Shown piece after piece: positions 1 to 13,200 of a stretch of 37,419 nucleotides of DNA. Every line of letters begins with the position of its first letter. Within the stretch, counting starts at the first letter, position 1. The DNA comes from Gammaproteobacteria bacterium (GTDB taxonomy: Bacteria; Pseudomonadota; Gammaproteobacteria; Steroidobacterales; Steroidobacteraceae): contig JAJFKF010000146.1 of assembly GCA_021773365.1 (NCBI GenBank), positions 1 through 37,419 of the forward strand, in the 5' to 3' direction. The notes below the pieces were generated by a model. That model worked only from the letters and a program-made list of their open reading frames with translations. It ran no database searches and was not told the DNA's origin. A program made the position numbers and the translations under genes.

Positions 1-414
1 GTCGCGATCCTGGTCGCGGTAGGACAGGGTAAATACCCCACTGGATTTGGCTGTCAGCACGATGCGCTTGCGCAAACCGGCAATCTTCATCTGCAGCTCC
101 GGCGCCGACAGGCCCTGCAGCGGAAAATCCGTGGCGCGCATTGCCGCTTCAAGCTGCGGATCGCTGAGCAGCGATTGCCGCACCCGCACGATTTCAGTGT
201 CAATGTTCGAGTCCACCGTCATGCCCTGGGTCACGCGGCTGAGGGTGGTGCGCGTGTCCACCAGCACGCTCACCGAGGCTTCATAGATATCGGGCATCTT
301 CAACACAAACAGCCAGCCAAGCACGCAGATCACCCAGGCGACACCCAGCGCCACCCAGCGAAAACGCCAGGCGCCACGAATTTCCTCGAGTAATTTTTCC
401 AGCAGGGCTTGCAC
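1..414 (-). CDS. EPS chain-length determinant protein, Wzz type (partial, N-terminus only)
   Basis: This is an N-terminal fragment of 138 residues, in frame to the left edge, so the 3' end is outside the window. It begins at GTG (412-414); the stop codon of the preceding export gene lies in the same frame 12 nt upstream, so no earlier start is possible. Residues 1-17 are a short charged cytoplasmic segment, residues about 18-38 form a hydrophobic membrane helix, and the motif PDIYEASVSVLVDTR follows. That is the usual start of the Wzz/GumC-like domain of exopolysaccharide co-polymerases. Such proteins sit in the inner membrane and set polymer length with a tyrosine kinase and the outer-membrane exporter. 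Its position directly after a PEP-CTERM-type export lipoprotein suggests the XrtA-associated subfamily. Without the C-terminus I cannot tell whether a kinase domain is fused. Confidence 0.85.
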   Translation of the reverse strand, partial: MQALLEKLLEEIRGAWRFRWVALGVAWVICVLGWLFVLKMPDIYEASVSVLVDTRTTLSRVTQGMTVDSNIDTEIVRVRQSLLSDPQLEAAMRATDFPLQGLSAPELQMKIAGLRKRIVLTAKSSGVFTLSYRDQDRD

Positions 415-426
415 GGTGGCGCTGAC

Positions 427-1047
427 CTAGAACATTGACTGGGGGACAACCAGCACATCGCCGGGCTTCAGGAACAGGTTCTGTTTCATGTCGCCCTTGT
501 TCAGCAGGTCATCGAGGCGCACCCGGATTTCACGCTGCTTGCCCTCCTCCTGCCGCACAATCTTTGCACGGTTGCCGGAAGCGAAGTCCGCCAGACCACC
601 CACCGCCAGTACCAGATCGAGCACCCGCATGCCCTCCTGGTAGGCCAGTGCGCTGGGATTGGTCACCTGGCCGATGGCCTTGACCTGGCTGTAGGCGCTG
701 GTCGGCTTGGTAACGATGATGTTGACCTTGGGCGAGCGCACATACTCGGACAGCACCTTTTCCATGTCGCGTGCCAGCTCGGTGGGCGTCTTGCCAACCG
801 CGACCATGCTCTCCACCAGTGGGGTGGATATCTTCCCATCCGGGCGCACGGGAATGGTGGTCGACAGCTCGGGGTTGCGCCAGACGAACACCTGCAGGGT
901 ATCGCCGGGGCCGATGATGTACGTGGCGGCTTCTGGCTGGCTGGCTTCAATCTGCGGCGTGGTCTGCGCGGGTGCGGCAGCGCAGCCGGCAACCAGCGGC
1001 TGAGCCAGTACCAGGATCAGAAAACAGCTGTAAGTAACGGATTTCAT
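427..1047 (-). CDS. Polysaccharide export lipoprotein (Wza-like, XrtA/PEP-CTERM EPS type)
   Basis: This is an outer-membrane/periplasmic polysaccharide export protein of 206 residues. A lipoprotein signal ends in LVAGC, with Cys22 the predicted lipidation site. The Poly_export domain follows (YIIGPGDTLQVFVWRNPELS, about residues 43-62), then a SLBB-like segment (VKAIGQVTNPSALAYQEGMRVLDL) and a final LKPGDVLVVP. At about 206 residues it is shorter than classical Wza (about 380) and matches the compact export proteins of PEP-CTERM/exosortase EPS loci. I chose ATG at 1047. A TTG at 1053, two codons upstream and 9 nt after AGGGG, is an alternative that would add two residues. It is followed after 12 nt by the chain-length determinant, probably in one operon, and is divergent from the peptide synthetase gene. 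Confidence 0.88.
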   Translation of the reverse strand: MKSVTYSCFLILVLAQPLVAGCAAAPAQTTPQIEASQPEAATYIIGPGDTLQVFVWRNPELSTTIPVRPDGKISTPLVESMVAVGKTPTELARDMEKVLSEYVRSPKVNIIVTKPTSAYSQVKAIGQVTNPSALAYQEGMRVLDLVLAVGGLADFASGNRAKIVRQEEGKQREIRVRLDDLLNKGDMKQNLFLKPGDVLVVPQSMF

Positions 1048-1053
1048 GTTCAA

Positions 1054-1238
1054 CTCAGAATACCCCTGAGCCCGGGAGATTAACAGAAACCCCGAGTACG
1101 CCCCGTGATCGATACCCCGAACCGTGAACCACTGCCAACGGGTTACAGGGGCGTGAAACGGTACACTAGCGCCCTCCCTCGCTGGGGGCGCCCATAGGGG
1201 GGCGGCGAGATCGAACTATCACACATATATCGCGATTA
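1054..1238. promoter_or_regulatory. Divergent promoter region between EPS export and lipopeptide synthetase genes
   Basis: 185 nt hold the promoters for both directions. It contains a 6-bp hairpin in the synthetase leader, GCGCCC (1169-1174) with GGGCGC (1186-1191), followed by G-rich runs. A spaced inverted repeat ACGCCCC (1098-1104)/GGGGCGT (1148-1154) is also present. I could not assign convincing -35/-10 pairs. The last 25 nt before ATG 1239 are A/T-rich and lack a Shine-Dalgarno sequence. Confidence 0.35.
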
Positions 1239-4200
1239 ATGGACGCCCAACGATTCTCCAGGCACTCCAGAAGGGGGCCATCACTGCCAGAAGTATCACC
1301 TGTCGCCAGTCTTGCGGCACTTCTGGACAGACAGGCCACCAGCGCCGCAGACGCCATCGCCTATGCCTGGGTGGGGGACAATCTGGAAACGGTCGAGCTC
1401 AGCTACGGCGAGCTGGCCAGTCAGGTGCATTCCCTTGCTTCGCGGATCGCGCGCCATGCCGCCCCAGGCGACAGGGCACTGCTCGTGTATGCGCCGGGCC
1501 TCGAAGTCGTCAGCGCATTCTGGGCCTGCCTGTATGCGGGAATCATTCCGGTCCCGGCGCCCTCACCGGATCCATTACGCCTGAAGAACAGCCTGCCACG
1601 ACTGCGGACAATCGCCGCCGACGCGGGCGCAAGCTGCGTGCTGACCAGCGCTGCGTTGCACCAGGCCGCAGCCGGGCTGCAGCTCGATCCTGCACTGAAG
1701 AATGCAGTATGGATCGCAACGGATACCGACGACGGTCCCGGTGAAGCGGTTACACCCGGCAACACGTTGCGCGCTGCCATCGCTCCCGTGGGCCCGCTGG
1801 CCTACCTGCAATACACCTCCGGCTCGACCTCCACGCCCCGTGGAGTGATGGTCAGCCACGCGAACGTCCTCGCCAACTGTGCAGCCGCCTCGGCCGTCTA
1901 TCAGCCCCGGAATCGAGCGGACGGCGCGAGCCGCGCCTTCTCCTGGCTGCCGTATTTTCATGACTATGGCCTGGTGCAGGGTATCTGCTGGCCGATGTAT
2001 GCCGGCATTACCGGCTACCTGATGTCACCGCTGACATTTCTGCGCCGCCCTCTACGCTGGCTGGAGGCGCTGGACCGATTTGGCGTCAACTACACCGGTG
2101 CGCCCAACTTTGCCTATGCCGCATGCGTCCAGGCGCTGACCCGTGTCCCTGGCTGGCGGGCCGACCTCAGCCGGCTTCAGGCGGCAACCTGCGGCGCCGA
2201 ACCGATCAACCCCGACACCGTCAGCCAGTTTGCCGCTGCATTCGCACCCCACGGTCTGCAGGCACAGGCGTTCATGCCGGCCTACGGACTGGCCGAGGCC
2301 ACGCTGGCGGTGACCGCGCAGCCGATGGGTATCACCCCGACCTTGCTGAAGGTCAGCGCCGCGTCACTGGCCAGTGGGGATGTTCGGGTGGCAATCCAGG
2401 GGGAGGATGCGCGCACTCTTGTCGGCTGTGGCCAGGCCATGCTGGACACGGAAGTACAGATCGCCGATACAACCACCGGCGAGGTATTGGCCGAGAACCG
2501 CATCGGCGAAATCCGCGTACGTAGCCCTGGGGTCTGCCTGGGCTACTGGAACAACGCGAGTGCGAGCACCGAAACTTTCGGGCAGGTGCTGGGGGCCGGC
2601 GGTACAGACACATACCTGCGTACCGGTGATCTTGGCTTCCTGCGTGACGGCGAGCTGTTCGTCGCCGGACGCCTGAAGGACCTGCTGATCGTCCATGGGC
2701 GCAACCACTATCCGCAGGATATTGAATGGACGACGGAGCGGGCACATCCGGCGGTACGTGCTGGGCACTGTGCCGCATTCTCGATCGACGACGGCACTGG
2801 TGAGCAGGCCGTTCTGCTGGTTGAGGTCACCAAACAAACTGCGCAGGAAACACTGCCCGAAGCCGCAGCGCGCATCCGGCGCGCCATCGCAGTCGGGCAC
2901 GAGCTGCCGCTGCACACCATCGCATTCGTCCGCGGCGGCAGTATTCCACGCACCACCAGCGGCAAGATCCGCCGCCGCAGCTGCAAGCAGTTGTTCGTGG
3001 ACGACCAGCTTCCGATCATCCACCGCGACGCCCTGGACGCGAACACTGCCGGTGAATCGACAGCGGGGCTCACCCTGTCGCCACAGGTTCTGCAGGCGCT
3101 ACCCGATATGGACGCCCGTCGCGAGGCCCTGCAGCACTGGATCGTCGCTTCGGTAGCGGATATCACCGGCCGCAATGCGGCTGACATTTCTGCAAACGCC
3201 TCGCCCATCGAATGCGGTCTGGATTCTCTGGGCGCATTCCGGTTGCTGCAGAATCTCGAAGTCTCTCTGGGCATCACCCCCACCCCGGCACAGCTGCTCG
3301 GAGACTCGAGTCTGCGCGACCTCGCACAGCAGCTGCTGGCGGACGTGGAAAGTGGTTCATGCCGCACCGCGCCGACTCCGATTCCCCGTTTCCCGGCGGG
3401 TGCTCCCGCCCCGCTGTCAGCATCACAGGAGGGCCTGTGGCTGCTCGATCGCATGACCGGTTCCAGCGCCGCGTACAACATTGTGCAGGCACTGCAGCTG
3501 GATGGGCCTGTCGACCTCGCCCTTCTGCAGACCAGCTTCGATCAATTGCTACAGCGCCATTCGGTACTGCGCACACGCTTCGTGGAGGTCGACGGCATTC
3601 CACGACAGGTCGTCGATGAAACCGCGCGCCTGCAACTGGAGGTCGACGATCTGCTGGCAACACCCGCAGCTGATCCCAAGGCCTGCACCGCCCGGCTAAT
3701 CGCCACCAAGACGGCCCGCCCCTTCGATCTCGCCCACGGCCCGCTCATTCGCGTGAGCCTGCTCCGCCACAGTGAAGAGCAACACATCCTGCTGCTGGAC
3801 GTGCACCACATCGTGGCGGACGGCTGGTCAATTGGTATCCTGGTGCGGGACCTGAGCGCGCTCTACTCCGCCGGGCTCAACAGCAGCGCACCCAGCCTGC
3901 CACCCCTGACCATCGACTATGTCGACTATGCGCGCTGGCAACGACAGCGGCTGGACAGCGATGACCTGCGCGCGCAGATGGCGTATTGGCGCACGCATCT
4001 GGCCAATGCACCCCCCGCCATTGAACTGCCCACCGACCGCGCCCGCCCGGCGCAGGCCGGCTTCAAGGGCGCCATCGTGCCCTTCGAATTGCCAGCCGCG
4101 CTTTCGCAGGCGCTGCACGAGCTGAGCCACCGCGAGGGCGCTACGCTGTACATGACTCTGCTAGCTGCATTTCAATTGTTGCTGAGTCGCTGGAGCGGAC

Positions 4201-7200
4201 AGGCCGAGGTAGTCGTCGGCTCTCCCACCGCCGGACGCCGCCGCGGCGAGCTGGACAACCTGGTTGGCTTCTTCATCAATATGCTGGTGTTGCGCTGCCG
4301 CCCTTCAAACTGCGGCAGCTTCGCGGACCTGCTCAAGGCAGTGCGCGAGAATACGCTCAACGCCTATGCCCATCAGGATACGCCCTTCGAGCAGCTGGTG
4401 GCGCAGCTGCAACCTCGGCGCGACTTGTCACGTCATCCGTTGTTCCAGGTCATGTTCTCGATGCGGAATTTTCCACGTGAAGTGCTGGCCCTGCCAGGCA
4501 TTCAGTGGCGCTGCATTCCCAGCGAGCATTTGACTTCGAAGGTTGATCTGACCTTGCAGCTGAGCGAGGAAGACGGTCGCATCGGCGGCTATCTGGAGTA
4601 TGCAACTGATTTATTTGATGCCGCCACCATCGAACGGATGGCGTGTCATCTGCGCACGCTGTTGGAAAATATTGTGGCGCAGCCGCACGATGCCCTGACC
4701 AGCATTTCGATGTTGCCCGCGGCGGAGTCCCGCCGCCGCGAGCGGCCATCCGCGCCAGAACATCCACACCTGCCGCGCAGCGCCCTGAGCCAATCGCTAA
4801 CGCAGCGTTTCGAACAGCAGGCGCGTACACACGCCGATCGCCCGGCCCTGAGCTGGCGCGACGAAACCTGGACGTACGCCGAACTGAACGGCCGCGCCAA
4901 CACCATTGCCCGACTGCTGCTGGCAGAAGGCAATACCCGATCCGAAGCTGTTCTGCTCGATTTTGCCAATGAACCGCTCGCCATCGCCGCGATCCTGGGA
5001 GTCCTTAAGGCCGGCAAGTACTACGTGGTCCTCGATCGCGCGCACCCCGCAGCGAGGCTGCGCGCCATTGCCAGCGACTGCGGCGCACAGACGTTGCTCA
5101 GCTCGCGTCCAGCCACTGCAGTCCGTGAGACAACCGGCATTGCGCTGCCGGTCATGATCCACATTGACGACACATTGGAGCAGACTCCGGACAATCCCCG
5201 ATCCACGCGCTCCCCGGACTCACTGGCTTACATCCTCTATACCTCCGGATCCACTGGCACACCCAAGGGTGTTGTCCAGAACGATCGCAACGTCATGCAC
5301 TTCATGTCCGTATATGCGGCCAGCATGAAGCTGGCGCCTGAGGACCGGATCACCCTGTTTTCCTCGATCAGCCTGGATGCGGCGGTCATGGATATTTTCG
5401 CCGCCGTGCTCAGCGGCGCCTCGGTTGCGATCGCGCAGCTGTCTGTCGATGGCTTCGTCGGTCTGTTTGACTGGCTGGAACAACAGAAAGTCACCGTCTG
5501 GCATTCCACCCCGTCAGTACTGCGTACTGCCCTGCAATCCTGCGGCAGGCCAGCACCCCGGCGCATACGCTGCGTAGTGCTGGGCGGCGAGGAAGCACGC
5601 GATATTGACTGGCAGCTGTTCCGCGATCGTTTTGCATCCGGTTGCCCATTAATCAATGGTTATGGATTAACCGAGTCGAGCGTAACGGCACAGTATGAGT
5701 TCGATCATCGCAACCCGCCGACCGGTGAACGTTTTCCCATAGGGCGCCCAGTGGCCGCTACCCGGATCGCGCTGCTGGCTCCGGATGGCACACCCGCGGA
5801 ACTGACCGGCGAAATCGTGATCCGCAGCCCCCACGTGGCGCTGGGATACTGGCGGGACGAGCCATTGACCGCGCGTGCGTTCAGCATCGATGCCGAACCG
5901 GGCCTGCGCGCCTATCGCACCGGTGATCTAGGCCGTTGGCGCGACGATGGTCTGCTGGAATTCATGGGGCGCGGCAACCGCCAGGTCAAGATTCAAGGTT
6001 TTCGCGTAGAGCCCGCGGAAGTCGAAGCGGCATTGCTGCGCATCGCCGGTGTTCGCGAGGCCGCAGTGGTCGCCCATCGCACGGGTCCAGCAGACCAGGA
6101 AGTACGGTTGTACGGCTACGTGGCCCCGCAGCTGCAGGCCACACTGAACGCAGCTCAGCTGCGATCGCAGCTGAAGCAGTTTGTGCCGGAATACATGCTG
6201 CCTACGACCGTAACCGTGCTCCCTGCCCTCCCACTGATGCCCAACGGCAAGCTCGATCGCAATGCACTGCCAACGCCGCAGCACAGCGTTGCAGGCAACA
6301 CCGCCGTTTCTCCCCGCGGCCCAATGGAGCAGGCGATATGGGATATCTGGAAGGAAGTCCTGCGGCGGGAGGATTTCGGCGTACACGAGAATTTCTTCGA
6401 CCTCGGTGGCCACTCGCTGATGGCGGCACAGGTGATGGCCCGCATTCGCGGCGTACTGTCGGGCGAGGCACATTTACGACTGATGTTCGAAGCACCGACG
6501 GTGGCCGAGCTGGCCGTACGGGTCGGTGAGCAACACGACTCCCCGGATTCTTCCCGTAGCGCGCCCATACCGACAACCCCGCATACAGACGCCGCGCCGG
6601 CAGCCTCAGGCCAGGAGGCGCTGTGGTTCATCGATCGCCTGCTGGGCACCAGCTCGCTGTACAACATCGTCCACGCGCTGCGCTTGCGCGGACCGCTGGA
6701 TGTAGCCGCGCTGGAGCGTAGTGCACAAGCCCTCATCGACCGTCATCCGAGCCTGCGCACCGCATTCGAGGAGCACGAGGATACCGTCGTACAGACAGTA
6801 TTGCCGGAGGCCAGGATCACTCTACGGGCAGAAGCGCTGGCTACAGACAGTGCGACCACACCGGATCAGGCATTGCAGGCCGTGCTGGAACAGGCGGCCC
6901 AGCAGCCATTCGAGCTGACCCGCGCACCGCTACTACGGGTCAAGCTGCTGCGCATCGCCAACGACGACCATGCGCTGCTGCTGACGCTGCATCACATCAT
7001 CGCAGACGGATGGTCGCTCGGTGTGCTGGCCCGGGAGCTTGGCATCCTGTATGGCTCCGAAGTTACACGCACCCCGGCAGTACTGCCGACACTGCCAATC
7101 GATTTCATCGACTATGCCGTCTGGCAACGGCAGCAAACCGAAAGCACCGGCACCGCACAACAGCTGACCTATTGGCGCGACAAATTGCATGACCTGCAGG

Positions 7201-10200
7201 AAGTGCATTTGCCCACCGACCGCCCGCGGCAGGCAACCCGCAGTCATGCCGGTGGTGTCGAATACTTCACCGTACCGGCACCAACACTGGCAGCCCTCAA
7301 GGATCTCTCACGCGCCGAGAACGCCACTTTGTTCATGACCCTGCTGGCGACCTTCAAGGCGCTGCTGCGGCGCTACTGCGGCCAGAATGATCTGGCGGTG
7401 GTCACGCCGGTCGCCGGCCGCGACCGGGTGGAACTGGAAGGGCTGATCGGCTTCTTCGTCAATTCACTGATATTGCGCACCGACCTTGCCGGCAATCCAA
7501 CCTTCCGCGAGGTTCTGGGCCGGGTGCGACGCACGGCCCTGGAGGCATATGCACACCAGGACCTGAGATTCGAGACGCTGGTGGCCGCATTGAAACCCCT
7601 GCATGACCTCAGTCACAGCCCGCTGTCGACGGTGTCATTCGCCCTGCAAAACATGGCTGATCTGCAGCTCTCGCTCCCGGGCATTCATGCCAGCACCATT
7701 CCCCTGCACAGCGGCACCTCCAAATCCGAGTTGTCCGTGACACTGATGGAGAGTGAAGGCACGCTGCGCGGAACGCTGGAGTACAGCAGCGAACTGTTCG
7801 ATGCCGAAACCATGCAGCAGCTGGCGCGGCACTTCCTTGCCCTGCTTGCCGGCGCGATCGAAAACCCTGACGCAACACTTTTGCATCTGCCCTTGCTTGC
7901 AGCCGACGAGCAGCGACAAATCATGCATGAGTGGAACGATACCGTCAGGCCCTACGGCGATGCGGATGGACGTCTGACGCCACTGCACGAACTTTTTGCC
8001 GCCCAGGCACAACGCACACCATCGGCGCCAGCGGTGATCCTCGACCGCCAGCAGATCAACTACCGCGAACTGGACCTGCAGGCCAACCGGCTCGCCAATC
8101 GCCTGCTGGAACTGGGCGTAACGACCGACTCGCCAGTCGGGGTATGCCTGGAGCGATCATTCGACCTGATTGTCAGCATACTGGCCATTCACAAGGCCGG
8201 CGGCGCCTATCTGCCGCTTGATCCTGAGTATCCGCGCGAGCGACTGAGCTTCATGCTTGAGGACGCGCATGCGCCGGTGGTTTTGACCCAACAGCGCTGG
8301 CGCGAGCGCCTGCCGCAGGCGGACAGCACCCGCCTGTTCTGTCTTGACGTGGAAAACAATGCCCTGCAGATGCAGCCGGAAGAGGATCCGGCCCAGGCCT
8401 GCTCACCGCAGCAACTCGCCTACATCGTCTACACCTCCGGCTCGACTGGCAAACCAAAGGCTGCGGCTCTGCCACACAGTGCGCTGAGCAATCACCTGCA
8501 TTGGCTGGCCGAGACGCTGGACCTGACCAGCACCGATCGAGTTCTGCAGAAGACCTCCATCAGTTTCGACGCCTCCGTCTGGGAACTGCTGCTACCACTG
8601 CAGATCGGCATGCCCGTGGTACTCGCACGTCCGGGCGAACATCTCGACAGCGACTACATGGCGCGTACCTTGCGCGACCAGCACATAACCGTGCTGCAGG
8701 TGGTGCCATCGGCCCTGCAGGCGCTGCTGGCAGAGCCAGTGCTGCGCGAGTGCCACGAACTGCGCTATGTAATTAGTGGCGGCGAAGCACTGGACCGGGC
8801 GCTTACACGGACATTCTTCGCTGTGCTGCCTCATGCCACGCTGGGTAACTTCTATGGTCCCAGCGAAACCTGTGACGATGCGACTTACTTCGAGCTGCAC
8901 GCGCCTGTACCTGGCGCTGGTTTCGTGCCCATCGGGCGTCCGATCGCCAATGTACGTTGCCACATACTCGACGCCGCACGCCAGCCGGTGCCACAGGGTG
9001 CGGTTGGAGAATTGTATATTGGTGGCGCGGGACTCGCACGGGGTTACCTGCATCGCCCGCAGCTGACTGCCGAACGCTTTCTCGAGGATCCCTTCCGCTC
9101 CGGCGCCAGGCTCTATCGCACAGGCGACCTGGCACGCTACCGTGCCGACGGCGTTATTGAGTACATCGGCCGCGTCGACTCACAGGTCAAGATCCACGGC
9201 TTCCGAATAGAGCTGGCGGAGATTGAAGCCGCGCTGAAGGCCTGCCCCGGAGTCGACCATTGCGCTGTTTCGGTGCATGTCGATTCCGCAGGCGAGAAGC
9301 GACTGCTGGCGCACGTGGCAGGCGAGGTTACCGACCCGGCCACGCTCAAACGCCGATTGTCCGCACGACTACCTGAGCACATGGTGCCGCAAATTATCGT
9401 TCCACTGGCGCAGCTGCCTCTGCTGCCCAACGGCAAGATCGATCGACGCGCGTTGCCGGAGCCAGACTTTTCACCTGCGCAGGAGACGACCGTGGCTCCG
9501 CGCTCGCCGGTGGAACAGGCGCTGGCCGACATCTGGAGTGAGGTCCTGCGTATTCCCGCGCCAGGTGTGCACCAGAGCTTCTTTGCACTTGGTGGCCATT
9601 CGCTTCTTGCGACCCAGGTCGTCTCTCGAATTCGCAGGACACTGCAAGTGGAGCTGCCGCTGCGCACGCTGTTCGAATCGCCAACGATTGCCGAGCTTGC
9701 CCAGGCGGTTGCCCGCGAACGCTCTGCCGAGGGAACGCCGCCGGAACCGCCGATCGAGGCCTTATCGCGCGACACCGCGTTGCCTGTCTCGTTCTCGCAG
9801 CGCCGTATGTGGTTCGTGCAACAGTTCGAACCACAGGCCACTGCATACAACATGTCCTTCTCGTTGCGACTGCAGGGCAACCTGAACCGCGGCGCGCTGA
9901 CGGCGGCGGTACAGGGGCTGGTGCGGCGGCACGAGGCGTTCCGCACACACTTCAAGGTAGCCAACGGCGAGCCCGTACAGATCATTACCGCGGACGCAAC
10001 CGCCAATATAGAATTCACTGACCTCAGTTCCCGTCCGGCCGAATTGCGTGAGACCCAGGCCGCACAGCTGCTGCAGGAAGCAGCGATGAAACCCTTCGAT
10101 CTGGCACACGGACCGCTGTTCCGGTTCATGCTGGTACGTCTGTCCGCACAAGACCATGTCGTTCTTTGGCTGGTGCACCATGCAATTGGCGATCAGTGGT

Positions 10201-13200
10201 CGGCCGTACTCATGGCGCGCGAACTCAGCGCCCTGTACCAGGCCGCCGTACGTCAGGAGCAGGCCCAGCTACCGCCATTGCCAGTGCAGTACGCCGACTT
10301 CGCTGCCTGGCAGCGTCGTCACCTGGGCGGCGATGCCCTTGATGATCAGATGCGCTATTGGCGACGCAAGCTCCAGGGGCTACCGGTTCTGACCCTTCCC
10401 ACCGACCGACCGCGTCCACCAAGACAGACCTTTCGCGGCAAGCATGTATCCGCCACGCTCGCCATTGACACCATGTCCCGACTGAAACAATTCAGCGCGG
10501 CGCACGGTGCCACACCGTTCATGACGCTGCTGGCGGTATTCAAGGCTCTGTTGATGCGCTACAGCGGCCAGGATGATGTCGCTGTGGGCACGCCCATCGC
10601 CAATCGCACACGCCTGGCGACGGAAAATCTCATCGGTACGCTGGTCAATACCCTGGTCATGCGAACCGACGCTGGCGGTGACCCGACATTCACGGCCTTC
10701 CTGGCGCGCGTGCGTGACACAGCTCTGGAGGCCTATACAAATCAGGATTTGCCCTTCGAGCGGCTGGTGGAGGAACTCGGCGGCGCCCGCGATGCCGGTC
10801 ATGCACCGCTGGTGCAGGTACTGTTCAACGTCCCGAATGCGCCGCTGGGGACGATCGAGATGGATGGCCTGAGCTTCGACCGCTTCGAATTTCAACGCGG
10901 CTCGGCCCAGTTCGACCTGACACTTTCGGTGGACACTGAACACCGCAATCGTGTGTATCTTTCCTACGCCACTGACCTGTTCAACACCGAGACTGCCCAC
11001 GAGCTGCTGCATCGCTATGTGCGGCTGCTCGATACAGTGCTGGCCAATCCGGAACGTGCATTGTCGAGCTACAGCCTGCTCGACGAGTCGGAGCGTGACG
11101 CCATGCTGCGCGCGTGGAACCGCACGACAGCGCCCTACCCCGCGGATCGACGCGCTGATGAACTCATCGCCGAGCAGGCCTTGCGTACGCCCGACGCCGC
11201 CGCCGTAAGCATGGCCGAGCGCACACTCACGTACACGGAGTTGCAGGCACAATCCAACCGCCTCGCTCGCTATCTGCAGGAACGCGGTGTACGTCGCAAC
11301 TCACCGGTCGGTATCTGCCTGGAACGTTCGCCGGAAATGGTAGTGGCACTGCTGGCAGTGATGAAGGCCGGCGGCACTTACGTGCCCCTCGACCCGGCGT
11401 TCCCCCGCGAGCGCCTGCAGTTCATGGCCACGGATGCGGCCTTGAAGGTGATCGTCACGCATAGCGCCCTGCTGCAAACGTTACCGGCATTGCCTGGACG
11501 GACCATTTGCATAGATGAGGCCGCCCACGTGTTGTCCACGTTGCCTGCTGGGGCCCTGGAACCGTGCAGCGGCCCAGACGACCTTGCCTATGTGCTGTAC
11601 ACCTCCGGATCCACTGGCAAACCGAAGGGCGTCGAAATCCCCCATCGTGCGCTCACAAATTTCCTCTGCTCAATGCGCGCGCGTCCCGGCTGTAGCACCG
11701 GTGATCGTCTGCTGGCCGTCACCACACTATCCTTCGACATCGCGGGACTGGAGATCTACCTGCCGTTGCTCACCGGCGCGGAACTGCATCTGGCAAGCCG
11801 TCGGGAGACAGCCGACGGTCGGTTGCTCAAGGACCGCATCAAACAATGCCGCCCGACGCTGATGCAGGCCACCCCCGCGACCTGGCGAATGCTGATTGCC
11901 GCTGGCTGGCACGGCAACCGCAATCTGCGCATCCTGTGCGGCGGTGAAGCTTTGCCCCTGGATCTTGCCAACCAGCTCCTGGAACGGTGCGGACAGTTAT
12001 GGAACCTCTATGGACCAACTGAGACCACCATCTGGTCAACGCTGAACCGCATTGAACCAGGCGCCGAACAGATCAGCATCGGACGACCCATCGCCAACAC
12101 AGAGGTGTACGTGCTCGACAAGGCACTGCAGCCCGTACCGGCAGGCGTGGCCGGAGAACTGTACATCGGCGGCCACGGCCTGGCTCGTGGGTATCGCAAC
12201 CGTCCCGACATGACCGCCGAGCGATTCGTGCCACATCCCTTCGCCACCAGTCCCGGCGAGCGCTTGTATCGCACTGGCGATCTGGTGCGCTTCACACGCG
12301 ATGGGCAGCTGTTACACCTGGGACGTCTGGACTTTCAGGTCAAGATTCGCGGCTTCCGCATTGAGCTCGGTGAAATCGAAGCTCGGCTGGCGCGCCATCC
12401 CGCCATTGCCCAGGCAGTGGTCACCGCCCGCGAGGACGACACCCGGATGAAACAGCTCGTGGCCTATGCGACGGTCCGCGACAGTCACGCCCAACCTGAT
12501 CCGGTGGAATTGCGCACCTTCATCCGCACAGTGCTACCGGACTACATGACCCCGACGCACTTTGTCTTCCTGCAGTCCCTGCCTCTGACGGCCAACAACA
12601 AGATCGACGTCAACGCACTGCCGGAACCTGCGACGCAGCGAATTGCGGGTACCGTCACCGCCGAGCCTCACGGTCGGCTCGAGGTACAGCTCACCGCGCT
12701 CTGGCGGCGGGTGCTGGAAAATGAATCTGTCGGCATTCACGACAACTTCTTCGACGCCGGAGGCCACTCCCTCAAGGCCGTGCAGCTGGTGTCATTCATC
12801 GAACAGGTGTACGGGCAGGAACTGCCCCTGGCCACATTCTTTCAGGCCCCCACCATCGCGCAGATGGCGCGCATACTGGAGAAGTCGCACTGGAGGCCAT
12901 CGTGGCGCTCACTGGTGGCCATCCAGCCGGCAGGCAAGGAAACGCCTGTCTTCGCCATCCCCGGCGTAGGGGGCAACGTGCTGATGTTTGCCCGCCTGTC
13001 CAAGCGCCTGTGCGCCGAGCGGCCGTTCTATGGCCTGCAGGCGCGCGGACTGGACAATGCACAACGGCCCTTCACTTCGGTGCGCGGAGCAGCCAGGCAC
13101 TATGTCCAGGAAATCCGCTCGATACGCACGCACGGTCCCTATATCATCGCTGGTGCCTGTACGGGAGGAGTGGTCGCTTATGAAATGGCACAGCAACTGC

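Noticed and set aside
9137-10129. Long minus-strand open frame (330 codons) inside the synthetase gene, with several similar ones elsewhere
   Set aside because: It is antisense to clear C/A-domain coding sequence. Long shadow frames are expected in G+C-rich genes, and the translation resembles no family.
5236-11632. Near-identical DNA stretches in the synthetase (for example around 5240 and 11602)
   Set aside because: These encode the same A3 core motif in homologous adenylation domains. They are module homology, not a mobile repeat or assembly error.
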